DNA of 64,000 nt from NCBI RefSeq assembly GCF_020037475.1, contig NZ_JAIQDB010000008.1, forward strand, positions 1-64,000, in the 5' to 3' direction. This DNA is from Sutcliffiella deserti. Lineage in GTDB: Bacteria; Bacillota; Bacilli; Bacillales; Bacillaceae_I. The notes under the pieces are model-generated. The model ran no database searches, was not told the origin of the DNA, and was given only the letters and a program-made list of their open reading frames with translations. Below are positions 35,695-45,036 of the stretch, piece by piece (the stretch's first letter is position 1; the number at the start of each line of letters is the position of its first letter). The translations under genes and the position numbers were made by a program.

Positions 35695-37987
35695 AAGCTA
35701 CCTCCTCAATTTCAATGATATTGTTTACTTTTCTTTCAATCTTTTCAAGCCATTCTAGTTTTTTCTTTGATTCTTCGATTAATTGTTGAACTGTTTCTGC
35801 ATCATTTGTGAATTGTGTTAATTCATTTAGCTTTTCACGTAATAATTGGTCTACTTTTTCAAATTTACGGTTATATTCAAACTTTAATTTTTTCATCTCT
35901 TCTTTTGCATGTAGCTCAATTGATTTTGCAAGATTACGTGTATGTTCTTCAATTAATACTACATATTCATCTGCAATTACTTGTGCTTTAATTATCTCTC
36001 GATTTTCACAGACATCTTCTGTTACATAATATGGCTTCCAGACTTTAAAGAATCCAAAGAATCCTTTTCGCTCTTCATTTTTAACTTGCTTTTCTCCAAC
36101 TTTTACACGCTCTGTATATTTAGCTGCTTCCATGATTCGATTTTCCTCTTGTGTGAAGTCTATTTCTGAAGAGATTAAATGGAAAGGTTCAAAGAAAATT
36201 TCATCTGTTTCTAAACCATCAATCAAATTTACAATCTTATTTTTATACTCTTCTAGTAATTGCATCGCCGTATTAACTAATTTGTTATCAACTAACTTTT
36301 CCAACTCAGTTGCTAGTTTTGCCTGAGACTGGTTTGCATGATTAGATAATTTATTTATAAAGGTATCTGCCTCACTTCGTGTGAATTCTTGGTTGACTGT
36401 ACCAGTTAAAAACTTGTCCATTTCCTTTTGTTCTTCTCGTAATATTTTTTTTGTTTCACTTTTTACTTCAGTCATAACATCTAAAGCGGCAATTTTTCCT
36501 TTAAATTTCTTCGCCTCTTCACCAGAATTTAATTTATCTTCAATAATAGAAATTTGCTCACGAATTTGTGCGTGCTTTTCCGTATTTTTTGCAATCGCAT
36601 TTTTCGTTTCTTCAAATGCTTTAGAGCTTTCCAGTTTTTTATGGAACGTATCAACTACATTTTTAATTTTTGCTGTGCGCGCGTATTTCTCAACATACAA
36701 TTTAATAGTTTCCTCAATAGCTGGGATACCTGAGTGAATTAATGCTGTTTCTAAATTCATTATATCGCCATCATCAACTTGTTCTAATCGCTCGAAAATT
36801 TTCTTCTTCGTACTTGATGTTAATGTCGCATAATTTTCTAAATGTAACTGATTATTACGATTAAGTTTGCGTGCTGTCATTAATATCTCATCTTCTAAAT
36901 CTTCATCAATTGCAGCTGGGTTTTTCATTAATTCCCTAATATCTAGTGCAGGAAGTGCTGCTGCTGGAAATAAGTTTGGATTATGAATATCACGATCTGC
37001 TAAGTATTTTCGAACTTTTTCTAAGGACTGTTGAACATCATCATCGCCTTTACGGAAATTATCGATTTTATTAACGACAAATAAATAGCGATCTTTTGAT
37101 TGTTTTCCCCCTACTTTCATACTGTTTGCTACAGCGTCAAGCAGTTTAGAATCATCATTAACACCTAATTGTGTCGCATTTAAAATGTATAATACCAGCG
37201 CCTTTGATGATTCATCTAAATTTTTAAAAGTCGTTTTTAAATGGTTTTCGTTACGCGAATTATTTGGTCCAGGTGTATCAATTAAGACTAGTGACATTTC
37301 TTCAGTAGTGGTAAACGGAATATCTCCTTCAATATGAATTGTAGATACATTTTCATCAGAATTTAATTTTGACATATCTTCAAGTGTTACATCATTTACA
37401 CTTTTAATCTTATTTCCATTATCATCATAAGCAACTGCGAAAAAATCTTGGTCATCCGTATCTTTAATCCTAGCAATTGTTGCTGTACATGCTTCTTGAC
37501 TCGATGGCATGAATTTACGTTGTAGCAAAGAATTAATTAACGTCGATTTTCCAGCACTCATGGTTGCTACAACTGTAATTTCAAATTCACTATTTAACGC
37601 TTTCTTAAAAGCATCTTGCAAGTCTTTTGTCTTTAATTCATCAATTGGGCCATGAATAATTTCATCAAATACTTCTTCAATCGCTAACTCCATATGTGTG
37701 ACTTCTTTTGCTGGAATATGGGATAAATAAGTCATAATTCCTTTTGCTTTTGCTTCTTCAACTGATTCTTGTAAATCTTCAAAGTCCATTAATGTTCCTT
37801 GAAAGGTTAAATCAAAACTGTCCTCATTACATTCCTCTTGCAATAACATTGGTAGGTCTCCAACCCACTCTTGTAAACGTTTGTCTCCTACATTTAGTTC
37901 ACTGTTATCTGCTACTATTTCGCCATCAATTCGAACGACTGTTTCAAGTTTATACGGATTATACTTAATAAAAATTTCTGTCATCAT
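35681..37987 (-). CDS. Dynamin-like large GTPase with coiled-coil stalk
   Basis: 768 residues. An N-terminal domain of about 130 residues precedes a dynamin-type GTPase: G1 ATMSAGKST (141-149), G2 Thr near 168 (ACTATIA), G3 DTPG (237-240), G4 NKID (306-309). The SAGKSTL(I/L)N form of the P-loop is typical of bacterial dynamins. Residues about 450-760 are mostly helical with strong coiled-coil character and a short hydrophobic, aromatic patch (RKGFFGFFKVWKPYY near 650) that could be a membrane-insertion paddle. Overlaps the upstream GTPase gene by one base. Paired bacterial dynamins commonly act as heteromers on membranes. Confidence 0.85.
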   Translation of the reverse strand: MMTEIFIKYNPYKLETVVRIDGEIVADNSELNVGDKRLQEWVGDLPMLLQEECNEDSFDLTFQGTLMDFEDLQESVEEAKAKGIMTYLSHIPAKEVTHMELAIEEVFDEIIHGPIDELKTKDLQDAFKKALNSEFEITVVATMSAGKSTLINSLLQRKFMPSSQEACTATIARIKDTDDQDFFAVAYDDNGNKIKSVNDVTLEDMSKLNSDENVSTIHIEGDIPFTTTEEMSLVLIDTPGPNNSRNENHLKTTFKNLDESSKALVLYILNATQLGVNDDSKLLDAVANSMKVGGKQSKDRYLFVVNKIDNFRKGDDDVQQSLEKVRKYLADRDIHNPNLFPAAALPALDIRELMKNPAAIDEDLEDEILMTARKLNRNNQLHLENYATLTSSTKKKIFERLEQVDDGDIMNLETALIHSGIPAIEETIKLYVEKYARTAKIKNVVDTFHKKLESSKAFEETKNAIAKNTEKHAQIREQISIIEDKLNSGEEAKKFKGKIAALDVMTEVKSETKKILREEQKEMDKFLTGTVNQEFTRSEADTFINKLSNHANQSQAKLATELEKLVDNKLVNTAMQLLEEYKNKIVNLIDGLETDEIFFEPFHLISSEIDFTQEENRIMEAAKYTERVKVGEKQVKNEERKGFFGFFKVWKPYYVTEDVCENREIIKAQVIADEYVVLIEEHTRNLAKSIELHAKEEMKKLKFEYNRKFEKVDQLLREKLNELTQFTNDAETVQQLIEESKKKLEWLEKIERKVNNIIEIEEVAYALR

Positions 37988-39150
37988 TATCCGTCCTTTC
38001 CTACAAGTTCTGCTTCTAAATTTGCTATACCAGACTGTTTTAAAATGTTTTTTGTTTCAATTAATGAAAGGTGTTGGTGATTCCCATAAGGTGATAAATC
38101 CCATTCCTTCCGATTAAACTTACGTTTAAAGAGAGTTAATTCATCCGCTTCTTCTTCATCCAAGGCTTGTCCTAATAATTCAATTTTAAATAAAAAAGCC
38201 GCATAAGCTGAAAGCGGAAAAACTCTAGGCTTTTTAAACTTAAGTCCTTTTAGATGTTTTACTACTTGTTTAAAGCTTGTTTTAATTGAATCTTGTTCTT
38301 TTCGGAACTGGTCTACTTTATTAATTATAAAAATGATTTTTGAATGATCTACATGCTCTCTTATGAACTCTAAATGCTCTAAATCATCATTACTTCCCAA
38401 GTGATTTCCATTCATAACATAAAGTAAAAAATCAAACTGGTTTCTTTTAATCATTTCATGCGTAATTTGTTTATGTTCAGGGTCAACAGAAGAGTTAATT
38501 CCTGGTGTATCAATTAATTCCCAAAGGAGATTATCTCTCATGTGATACATGCTACTCCGAATTTTAATATTCGAATTTTCTTCGTTATGTATAATGGTCG
38601 CTACATCTTTCTTTAATTCTAGCTGCTTATCTGGAAAAACACAGATAACATCAGCAGCTTCTGGATCCTCCATGATTTCATAGGTTCTAGCAGTACATGA
38701 TTCGTTTTTTGTTGCCATTATTTTCTTTCCAATAAGGGCATTAATTAAAGTTGATTTGCCCGCACTCATGGTAGCTGTAACAATTATTCTCTTTACTAAT
38801 GTTCCATCTTTCGAATTTCCGTTGAAGCCGATGCTTTCCAACAGGTAATCAATTTCATTTGCTAATTTTATTGGATGTTTTGGATTGATCACAAATTCAT
38901 GAACTAATCTTGGTAATTCATCCACATAATCTTTATATCGATGGATGTAAAACTTATTTCTTTTTAGTTGTGTGTACTTCTGATTAATAAACTTTGATTC
39001 ATTAATTTGCTCAGAAAAAATACTAGATGCATATTTATTGATTAACTTCCTTGATTTCGTGAAATCTGATGAGTATTTTTTTGCAAAATAGTATAAAATG
39101 GCTAGCCAATTTTCCTTAAAACTATTAGTTTCTTCTATCAATTTAATCAC
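37987..39150 (-). CDS. Dynamin-like small GTPase, partner of the large one
   Basis: 387 residues. G1 TATMSAGKST (125-134), G2 in SCTARTYEI (Thr about 153), G3 DTPG (214-217), G4 NKVD (277-280). The first 110 residues are helical. It stops soon after the GTPase domain and so lacks the long coiled-coil stalk of its neighbour. The two G domains are clearly related, sharing the MSAGKSTLIN P-loop. First gene of the operon. The start is either the GTG at 39150 or a TTG three codons later, better spaced from TAGGTGAT. Confidence 0.83.
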   Translation of the reverse strand: MIKLIEETNSFKENWLAILYYFAKKYSSDFTKSRKLINKYASSIFSEQINESKFINQKYTQLKRNKFYIHRYKDYVDELPRLVHEFVINPKHPIKLANEIDYLLESIGFNGNSKDGTLVKRIIVTATMSAGKSTLINALIGKKIMATKNESCTARTYEIMEDPEAADVICVFPDKQLELKKDVATIIHNEENSNIKIRSSMYHMRDNLLWELIDTPGINSSVDPEHKQITHEMIKRNQFDFLLYVMNGNHLGSNDDLEHLEFIREHVDHSKIIFIINKVDQFRKEQDSIKTSFKQVVKHLKGLKFKKPRVFPLSAYAAFLFKIELLGQALDEEEADELTLFKRKFNRKEWDLSPYGNHQHLSLIETKNILKQSGIANLEAELVGKDG

Positions 39151-39856
39151 CTACCAATCTACTTTTTCTATGCCACTCTGATTGCTATCTTTCTTGATCA
39201 TTTCGACTACTAAATTCGGAGTGTGGTTTTATAGAATTGTTACTTATAGACAGACGACTTTAATTCATTTATCACTCATGCCTTTTTAACTTTATTCTAG
39301 TGCTATTTTACTAAAGAAACTTATAGAAACATGTCACTATTTGTCGATAATTATGCGCTTATGTAGGAAATTGTAATCAATTTCCTGTTCCACATACAAA
39401 GATAGCCTTAAAAATTGCCTCCCTGTACATTTCCACCTCTAAATATTATATCATTTCAGCTGATTATCTCGTTGATTATCCTTAATATTCAAAAAACTCC
39501 CGCAAGTCCTAAGACCCACGAGAGCATCATCCCTTACTCTTATATCCAACATCAACCGTCACACCAGATTATATTGACCGACGTTCTATGTGGAAGCTCC
39601 GATACTATCAGGCCAATCAAGTGCCGCTTCTGATGTTTGGTCCAAAAACAGCTTGTTATTATCAGGTATATGATTTACGAATAGTAGATAATTATCGAAT
39701 TTCCCATATAATCGCATATGGAAAACTATTGATATTACAAAATATAGCATTTCTTGAAGCAGGAAAAAGGAGCAACCGACTTATTATAATAACTCTCCCT
39801 ATTCTAACTTACTTTGAGTATACTTTAATTTTATACTTAATCTTTTCTTAAAACGA
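39151..39856. other. 706-base spacer: operon promoter region with palindrome and possible gene debris
   Basis: Holds the end of the upstream operon and the promoter region of the GTPase operon. A perfect palindrome AGGAAATTG-TAAT-CAATTTCCT lies at 39365-39386 and could be an operator or terminator. The GC-richer patch 39490-39660 on the plus strand gives short broken frames (IILTDVLCGSSDTIRPIKCRF by region; RRSMWKLRYYQANQVPLLMF) that look like fragments of a decayed gene, but I cannot name it. No intact gene seen. Confidence 0.5.
39365..39386. promoter_or_regulatory. Perfect palindrome upstream of the GTPase operon
   Basis: 9-bp arms with a 4-base centre (39365-39373 and 39378-39386), about 215 bases before the first GTPase start. 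No T run follows on the minus strand, which favours an operator over a terminator. Confidence 0.4.
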
Positions 39857-41863
39857 TTATTTTGGTATGGGTTCAAAATCCAACAAATCACTTATATCGT
39901 CGTATTCTTCATACTCATCATATGCTTCATTCTCATCTTCTACTTGTTGATCAATAATTCCAATTTTACCGATTATTTTATTTTGATTTTTAGTAGGTTT
40001 AAATTCAAGGTCCTCAAGCAGTTTAAAGAAATCACCTTCAAGTTCTTCTTCATCGAGTAGATGGTTGTCTTTATTAAACTCATCCCTCTTCTTACTTGTT
40101 TCATTCCATTTTTTTAGAACAACTTCTTTTGCTTCAGAAGGGAATTGATTGATACATTCTTCAACAATCTCTTTAGAATATAAATACTCCCATTTAATTA
40201 ATAACATTATTAACCTTGATATCAATCCTCTGCTATATAGATGATTAGCGATATTTACTGCATGTGCTAAAGACCATCGCTGTGTACAAAGCCCACCTAT
40301 AACTTCAAGAAATTTTTGAGGATTTTTGTTATTTAATGCACTATAAACAAAGCGATCTAATGTGTGATTGAATATAAGTTTGTTTGGTAGCTCAAGTTCC
40401 TTATTATTTAAATTGTAAAGATTAATCATCTTTTCGATAATTTTTTTGCAAGCGATGTTTATACTTTCTTTTTTCGTAGAGGCTTTACCTGTCCCCTCTA
40501 AGTACTTTCCTCCATTAGCAAAAAAAGTAGACACTATTACTTCATGCTTGGATTGATGAGCGGGACCACTTGAAATTAGTTTTTTTGCCTTTGTCTCAAT
40601 TCTCAGTTCTTGTATTAAAATTTGAAGGTAACTCCTATAGTCCACAGCTGATGAGTTATTGTCAAAAGACGCAATAATAAAGGTATGAATAAATGGCTTG
40701 ATATTTTCAAATAATCCTTCATTATTCTGTTCTAGATTTTTTATAAACATTGCACCAACTAAAGTTTGTACGATATCAGCTCTAATTGCTAGTGAGTTTA
40801 GATCATTTGTAGTAGAAATTTTAATTGATTTATAAGTTGAATCAGGCAAGCAAGTACTTAAATGTTTTTTTGATACAAGACTACCCGTTAATTCCATTAA
40901 GCGGCTATACATTCCATTTGCCATATTCACAAAATCTTTAAGAATATATTCACCAAGCATAAAAGGGATGACAATAGCTCCAACCCAAGCAAAATATGAT
41001 GGTTTTTCCATCGTACTTAGCCTTTTCTCATTCGCAAATGATTTATGGGTTAAGCATATATCTAATTCAACAAGACATATATCATCTTTTGATAAATTAA
41101 GATTTTTATATACTTGCATTAACTCAATTTCCCTACTTTTTGTAATCCTTAAATTCCCTTTTGCTTTTTGAACAGGTTGTTTCCTTTCTTTCGAAAAAAT
41201 CATTGCTTTGCTGTTTTCAAACCAATTTTGTGCGGCAATTTGTTGTGCTTTTTTCTTTGAGTTTGCAACTCCCAAACCTTCATACCCATTTACACTTACC
41301 TTAACTGTAAATTGACGGTCATGAGGAGGTCCTTCTTCCTTTAACATTTCATATATAATAGATTCTGAGGTAATTTTCTGTTTTTGAACATGTTCCTGTA
41401 AAGCGGATTTATAATCAATCTGTATATCTACATTTTTACTTACTTTATAAAAAGGATAAATGATTTCCTCAAGTCCTTTAAAACCTACTTGTTTATATAT
41501 ATGATAAAAGAGAATTAAACAATGCTCTAAATAACGTTCCTTTTTATAGGTTAATTCCCCTTTACCAATATACATGAAATCATTCAGATTATTTTTATCG
41601 TAAAACTGAATTAAAATCTCATCCTTGTATTGAGCGAGTTTTTCATTAATTTCTTTATGATTTATTGTTTCTTCCTTTGCAATTAAGGATGCAAGAACTA
41701 GATGATAAATTAACTTCCCAGTGTGGGTATAAGCCTTTTGGATTTCTATTTGATGTTTTTCAATTCTAATTTCATTAGAATAACTTGCATGATATAAACA
41801 TTCATTTAAGATATGAGGATCCATATTTACACCTAATTGATTCTTTAATTTTTCCCCATTCAT
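39857..41863 (-). CDS. Tandem degenerate RNase III-like protein with two dsRNA-binding domains
   Basis: 668 residues from the ATG 10 bases after TGGAG; numbers here count from a GTG three codons earlier. Two RNase III-dsRBD units in tandem. Unit 1: RNase III-like helices (15-148; HASYSNE matches the family's H-x-S-x-A/S-N-E) and a very good dsRBD (152-220; DYKSALQEH, EGPPHDRQFTV, SKKKAQQIAA). Unit 2: LTHKSFANE (274-282) and YFAWVGAIVI (293-302), then dsRBD 411-483. Catalytic acids are mostly gone: in unit 2 the E and D of LEFLGD become A295 and A299 and the E of DxxEALIGA becomes Q369, leaving D366; in unit 1 the LGD Asp becomes K53, with E116 retained. It probably binds dsRNA without cutting it. 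The C-terminus is acidic. Confidence 0.82.
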   Translation of the reverse strand: MNGEKLKNQLGVNMDPHILNECLYHASYSNEIRIEKHQIEIQKAYTHTGKLIYHLVLASLIAKEETINHKEINEKLAQYKDEILIQFYDKNNLNDFMYIGKGELTYKKERYLEHCLILFYHIYKQVGFKGLEEIIYPFYKVSKNVDIQIDYKSALQEHVQKQKITSESIIYEMLKEEGPPHDRQFTVKVSVNGYEGLGVANSKKKAQQIAAQNWFENSKAMIFSKERKQPVQKAKGNLRITKSREIELMQVYKNLNLSKDDICLVELDICLTHKSFANEKRLSTMEKPSYFAWVGAIVIPFMLGEYILKDFVNMANGMYSRLMELTGSLVSKKHLSTCLPDSTYKSIKISTTNDLNSLAIRADIVQTLVGAMFIKNLEQNNEGLFENIKPFIHTFIIASFDNNSSAVDYRSYLQILIQELRIETKAKKLISSGPAHQSKHEVIVSTFFANGGKYLEGTGKASTKKESINIACKKIIEKMINLYNLNNKELELPNKLIFNHTLDRFVYSALNNKNPQKFLEVIGGLCTQRWSLAHAVNIANHLYSRGLISRLIMLLIKWEYLYSKEIVEECINQFPSEAKEVVLKKWNETSKKRDEFNKDNHLLDEEELEGDFFKLLEDLEFKPTKNQNKIIGKIGIIDQQVEDENEAYDEYEEYDDISDLLDFEPIPK

Positions 41864-41943
41864 AGAAACCACACTCCAATCTTTTATGCTTTCACTTTAT
41901 GTTAAGTGGAAAAACAACAATTATCAGTAGCCTAATGGATATA

Positions 41944-43287
41944 TTAATTTCTTGTTGGTTTGTTATCAAACTCAACAAAATCTTCTATATCATCTTCACT
42001 GAAACCTAATATGTTATCTTTAGAATTCTCTCCACTATTATTAAAAGCTTTTACTTTTTCAGCTAATTCATTTCGTTCCTGCTCAACCACACTTAAATCA
42101 TTCTTAACGTTTTCAAGCTCCTTTATTATTCTTTCAACTTCAACTGAGTTCTCTTCGCTGTTCTTTTCTACTTGTTCCCTTTCTTTATTGTCCAGTTCTC
42201 TTTCTAATATATTTAGTCTTTTTTCATACTCATCCTTCATATGAAGAATTTTCAGGTCATATTCTCTTTTTAGTTCTTCCTTTATTTTTTCCCCAATGGA
42301 GTTTTGTTCATTTTCAAGTATGTTTACTTTTCTTTCAAGGTTATCTTTTATTTTTTCCAATTCTTCTTTTTCTTTACGTACCTCGCCAAGTGAAAGTCCT
42401 AATTTTCCAAGTTCTTTTTTTGTTTGATCTAGTTTTGTAGTTAGTGTATCAACGTTTTTGGATAGTGTTCTATTATCTTTTAAAAATGCCTGGTGTTGTG
42501 ATTCTTTTGTTTTGATTTCCTGACTTAGATTTTCTTTTTCTTTGGTTAGCTTTTCTGTTTTCTCTTGCTCTTGTTGATAAAGAGTTTTATATTCTCCATA
42601 TTGGCCCAATTCTGTTATTTGATTAGCAACCAAGTCAATTAAACTGGAAGCTAACCGCAAGTTTTCTTCAGGCTTTCGCTCAATATCTTCAGACAAATTT
42701 AGTTCCCCCGATTCAACTACATTTTCAACTTTTTTCTCATCAACTTTATCCCAATCAACACCATAGCCATTCAACTGAACTCCTGTTTCATAATAGAACT
42801 GTACGGTAAAATCCCTCATAATTAATTGAATTAGTTCCTTAAGCTCCCCATTATTATAAAAACGTAGAAGGTTAACAGCAGCAAATACTGGGATATCTTT
42901 ATCTTGAATTAAGCTTCTAATCTCTTCGTCCCATTGCTCTAATGAAAATGAAGAAAGATCTGTTTTAATAAAGGTTTTAAGTGTCTTTATTTGAATATCA
43001 TCCCATTTTTGAACTAAGTAATTATAAAAGTTATAGTTTTCCAGTAAATGTGGTGATACTAGCCTAACTAATTCTTCTTGATTAAACTTATTAAGTTTAA
43101 GTTCAGCGGGGAGAATACCCGCTTTTTTTAGAATCTTAAATTCATTCCTTAAAGTGAAGACTAAGGATTCATTATCTAAGCATTGTAAAAGGGCTGCATC
43201 TAGATATTGATTCTGTATTCCTTCCACTTCTATATAAGGAAACCTTTTACTTTTGTTACTTTTTTTACCTATCAAACTCTTCCCCAT
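41944..43287 (-). CDS. Coiled-coil protein of the Hsp70/beta-CASP operon
   Basis: 447 residues. Residues 1-190 are a helical globular part of unknown family (LECL/LLQCLDNESLVFTLRNEF, FYNYLVQKWDDIQIKTLK); about 205-415 is a continuous coiled coil rich in Glu and Lys; the end (432-447) is an acidic tail DDIEDFVEFDNKPTRN. A very similar tail, DDISDLLDFEP, closes the RNase III-like protein. It could be a scaffold. The gene lies 20 bases after the HEAT-repeat gene and 80 bases before the RNase III-like gene. Confidence 0.78.
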   Translation of the reverse strand: MGKSLIGKKSNKSKRFPYIEVEGIQNQYLDAALLQCLDNESLVFTLRNEFKILKKAGILPAELKLNKFNQEELVRLVSPHLLENYNFYNYLVQKWDDIQIKTLKTFIKTDLSSFSLEQWDEEIRSLIQDKDIPVFAAVNLLRFYNNGELKELIQLIMRDFTVQFYYETGVQLNGYGVDWDKVDEKKVENVVESGELNLSEDIERKPEENLRLASSLIDLVANQITELGQYGEYKTLYQQEQEKTEKLTKEKENLSQEIKTKESQHQAFLKDNRTLSKNVDTLTTKLDQTKKELGKLGLSLGEVRKEKEELEKIKDNLERKVNILENEQNSIGEKIKEELKREYDLKILHMKDEYEKRLNILERELDNKEREQVEKNSEENSVEVERIIKELENVKNDLSVVEQERNELAEKVKAFNNSGENSKDNILGFSEDDIEDFVEFDNKPTRN

Positions 43288-43307
43288 GTTTAACCACTCT
43301 TTTCCCT

Positions 43308-45020
43308 TTAATCTTCTTGTCTAATAGTGGAGATTCTACCTTTCTCTTTTCTCATATTCTTAATAATTTGGTCTAATTCTCGGACAATTCTTGGGTTAGT
43401 CTCTTCTTTTCTTGCTTGATATAGAATATCCTGAGAAAGAATTTCTCTTCGTTTATTTACATGTTTCCCAATCAATCGGTATATTTCAATTTTTAATGCA
43501 GGTATTGGGTTTTGATCAAGTTTCTTCTTTAATATTGGACCAACTTCTCGTGGTAATAGGTTTGCACGTTGGAGAGCAGTTACCAATAGAATTGCTTTTT
43601 CATCAGGACAGCTAAGTATTTGCTCCCCCATCTTGACAATGAGTTTAAAAGACATTGTTGCTAAATACTTTTGAAGTATATACTGTTCTTCTTCATCTCC
43701 ATCTATTAATAGATTTATATAGTTACCAAATGCCTCTTGATCACCTAACCGAACTAAACAATTAAGAGCATCCAAATATAATTTGTTTCTTTTTTCATTT
43801 AAAAATGGTTTAATCGTCAGCATTAGGTTCATGTTTTGCTCAACCAGATACGGGATTGCTCCAAGACATTCTCCTTTTATCCTCAAATCTGAAGTAGTTT
43901 TTAATTCTTCCATAATTAGTGGGATGAGAGAGTTATCATTTGTATGACTAAATCCTCTTATGATGGCACGCCTCTTACTAGGATACTTTTGAAAAGCTTC
44001 CTTTAATAAATTTGTGGCAAATGACATTCTTAATCCACCTAGTGTCATACAAATTGGAATTAACCTATTTTCATCAGTCTCCTTTTCTAAGACTTCTGTT
44101 AGTACTGGAATCGCATCCTCTTTAAAGGAGCGAAGTGCAATTGTAAATATAGGTCTTAAGGGCTTCTTATCACCATCAAGGTATGCATTAAATACATATT
44201 TAACAGCCTCTGGACCAAAATCAGAAAAACGAGGTGCTAATTGAATCGCCTTGTCAATCAAATCATTTCTATTAACATCTACATCGTTAATAGCCTTAAT
44301 TAAGGGGTTAACAGAATCTTTATCTCTAATACTCAAAATCGCCTCTAATCCCATACTAAAGAATTCAGGATTACGCATATGTTGTAAGATGCTATTTACA
44401 GCTTCTCTTTCACGAATAGCTCCTGCCCCTAGAATAGCCAATGAAATATGTTGATTACTGTTTGCTTTTTCAAGTACTGCCTTAATAATTTTACGTCCCT
44501 TTAAACTTCTTGCGGTAAGTCGGCTTAAAAGATGAACAAGCTCATGTTTTCGGTTTTCATCCGACAGGTCAAATTTACGACATTCTCTAAAAATCACTGT
44601 AACTGCTTTATCCCCAAACTTTTCCACCTCTTTGGTAGCATTCTTTCTTTTGGAGATGTCATCGCTATAAGCCATTATTTCTAGAGCATCTAGTATGATT
44701 GTGTAATCCTTCTCATCTAAGTCGTAATCTAAGTTCTCAAAGGATATATCAACATATCCTATCCTGCCAAGATATTCTATCTCAACCAGTTTTTCATTCC
44801 CTTCTTCATGAGCTGGACCTGATAATGACGAAAAGAAATCATCATCAATTCCCTCACTTTCCTCTTCTTGTTCTGCCTGTTTCAATAACTCTTTTCGTAT
44901 AAGTTCGTTTTCTTCGTCTGAAAACACTTCTTTTTCTTTGATAGATTCTTTAGGTAACTCTTTCTTTAGTTCATTTAACTTTTGAAGGATGTTTACTGAC
45001 ATGCGATCTTGTAATGACAT
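43308..45020 (-). CDS. HEAT-repeat protein of the Hsp70/beta-CASP operon
   Basis: 570 residues from the ATG 9 bases after AGGAG (two upstream starts overlap the ribosome site). An acidic N-terminal region contains IDDDFFSSLSG, then a small beta segment (VEIEYLGRIGYVDISF), and from about 95 onward helical repeats of 35-40 residues such as ISLAILGAGAIREREAVNSI, NPEFFSMGLEAILSIRDKDSV and RLIPICMTLGGLRMSFATNLL, typical of HEAT/ARM solenoids. Likely a protein- or RNA-binding scaffold. The stop and next gene are 20 bases apart. Confidence 0.8.
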   Translation of the reverse strand: MSLQDRMSVNILQKLNELKKELPKESIKEKEVFSDEENELIRKELLKQAEQEEESEGIDDDFFSSLSGPAHEEGNEKLVEIEYLGRIGYVDISFENLDYDLDEKDYTIILDALEIMAYSDDISKRKNATKEVEKFGDKAVTVIFRECRKFDLSDENRKHELVHLLSRLTARSLKGRKIIKAVLEKANSNQHISLAILGAGAIREREAVNSILQHMRNPEFFSMGLEAILSIRDKDSVNPLIKAINDVDVNRNDLIDKAIQLAPRFSDFGPEAVKYVFNAYLDGDKKPLRPIFTIALRSFKEDAIPVLTEVLEKETDENRLIPICMTLGGLRMSFATNLLKEAFQKYPSKRRAIIRGFSHTNDNSLIPLIMEELKTTSDLRIKGECLGAIPYLVEQNMNLMLTIKPFLNEKRNKLYLDALNCLVRLGDQEAFGNYINLLIDGDEEEQYILQKYLATMSFKLIVKMGEQILSCPDEKAILLVTALQRANLLPREVGPILKKKLDQNPIPALKIEIYRLIGKHVNKRREILSQDILYQARKEETNPRIVRELDQIIKNMRKEKGRISTIRQED

Positions 45021-45036
45021 TATCACCATCTCCTAA

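Noticed and set aside
39588-39851. 87-codon plus-strand ORF in the spacer between the operons
   Set aside because: No ribosome site, AT-rich second half with random composition, and it lies opposite to all neighbours; at most gene debris.
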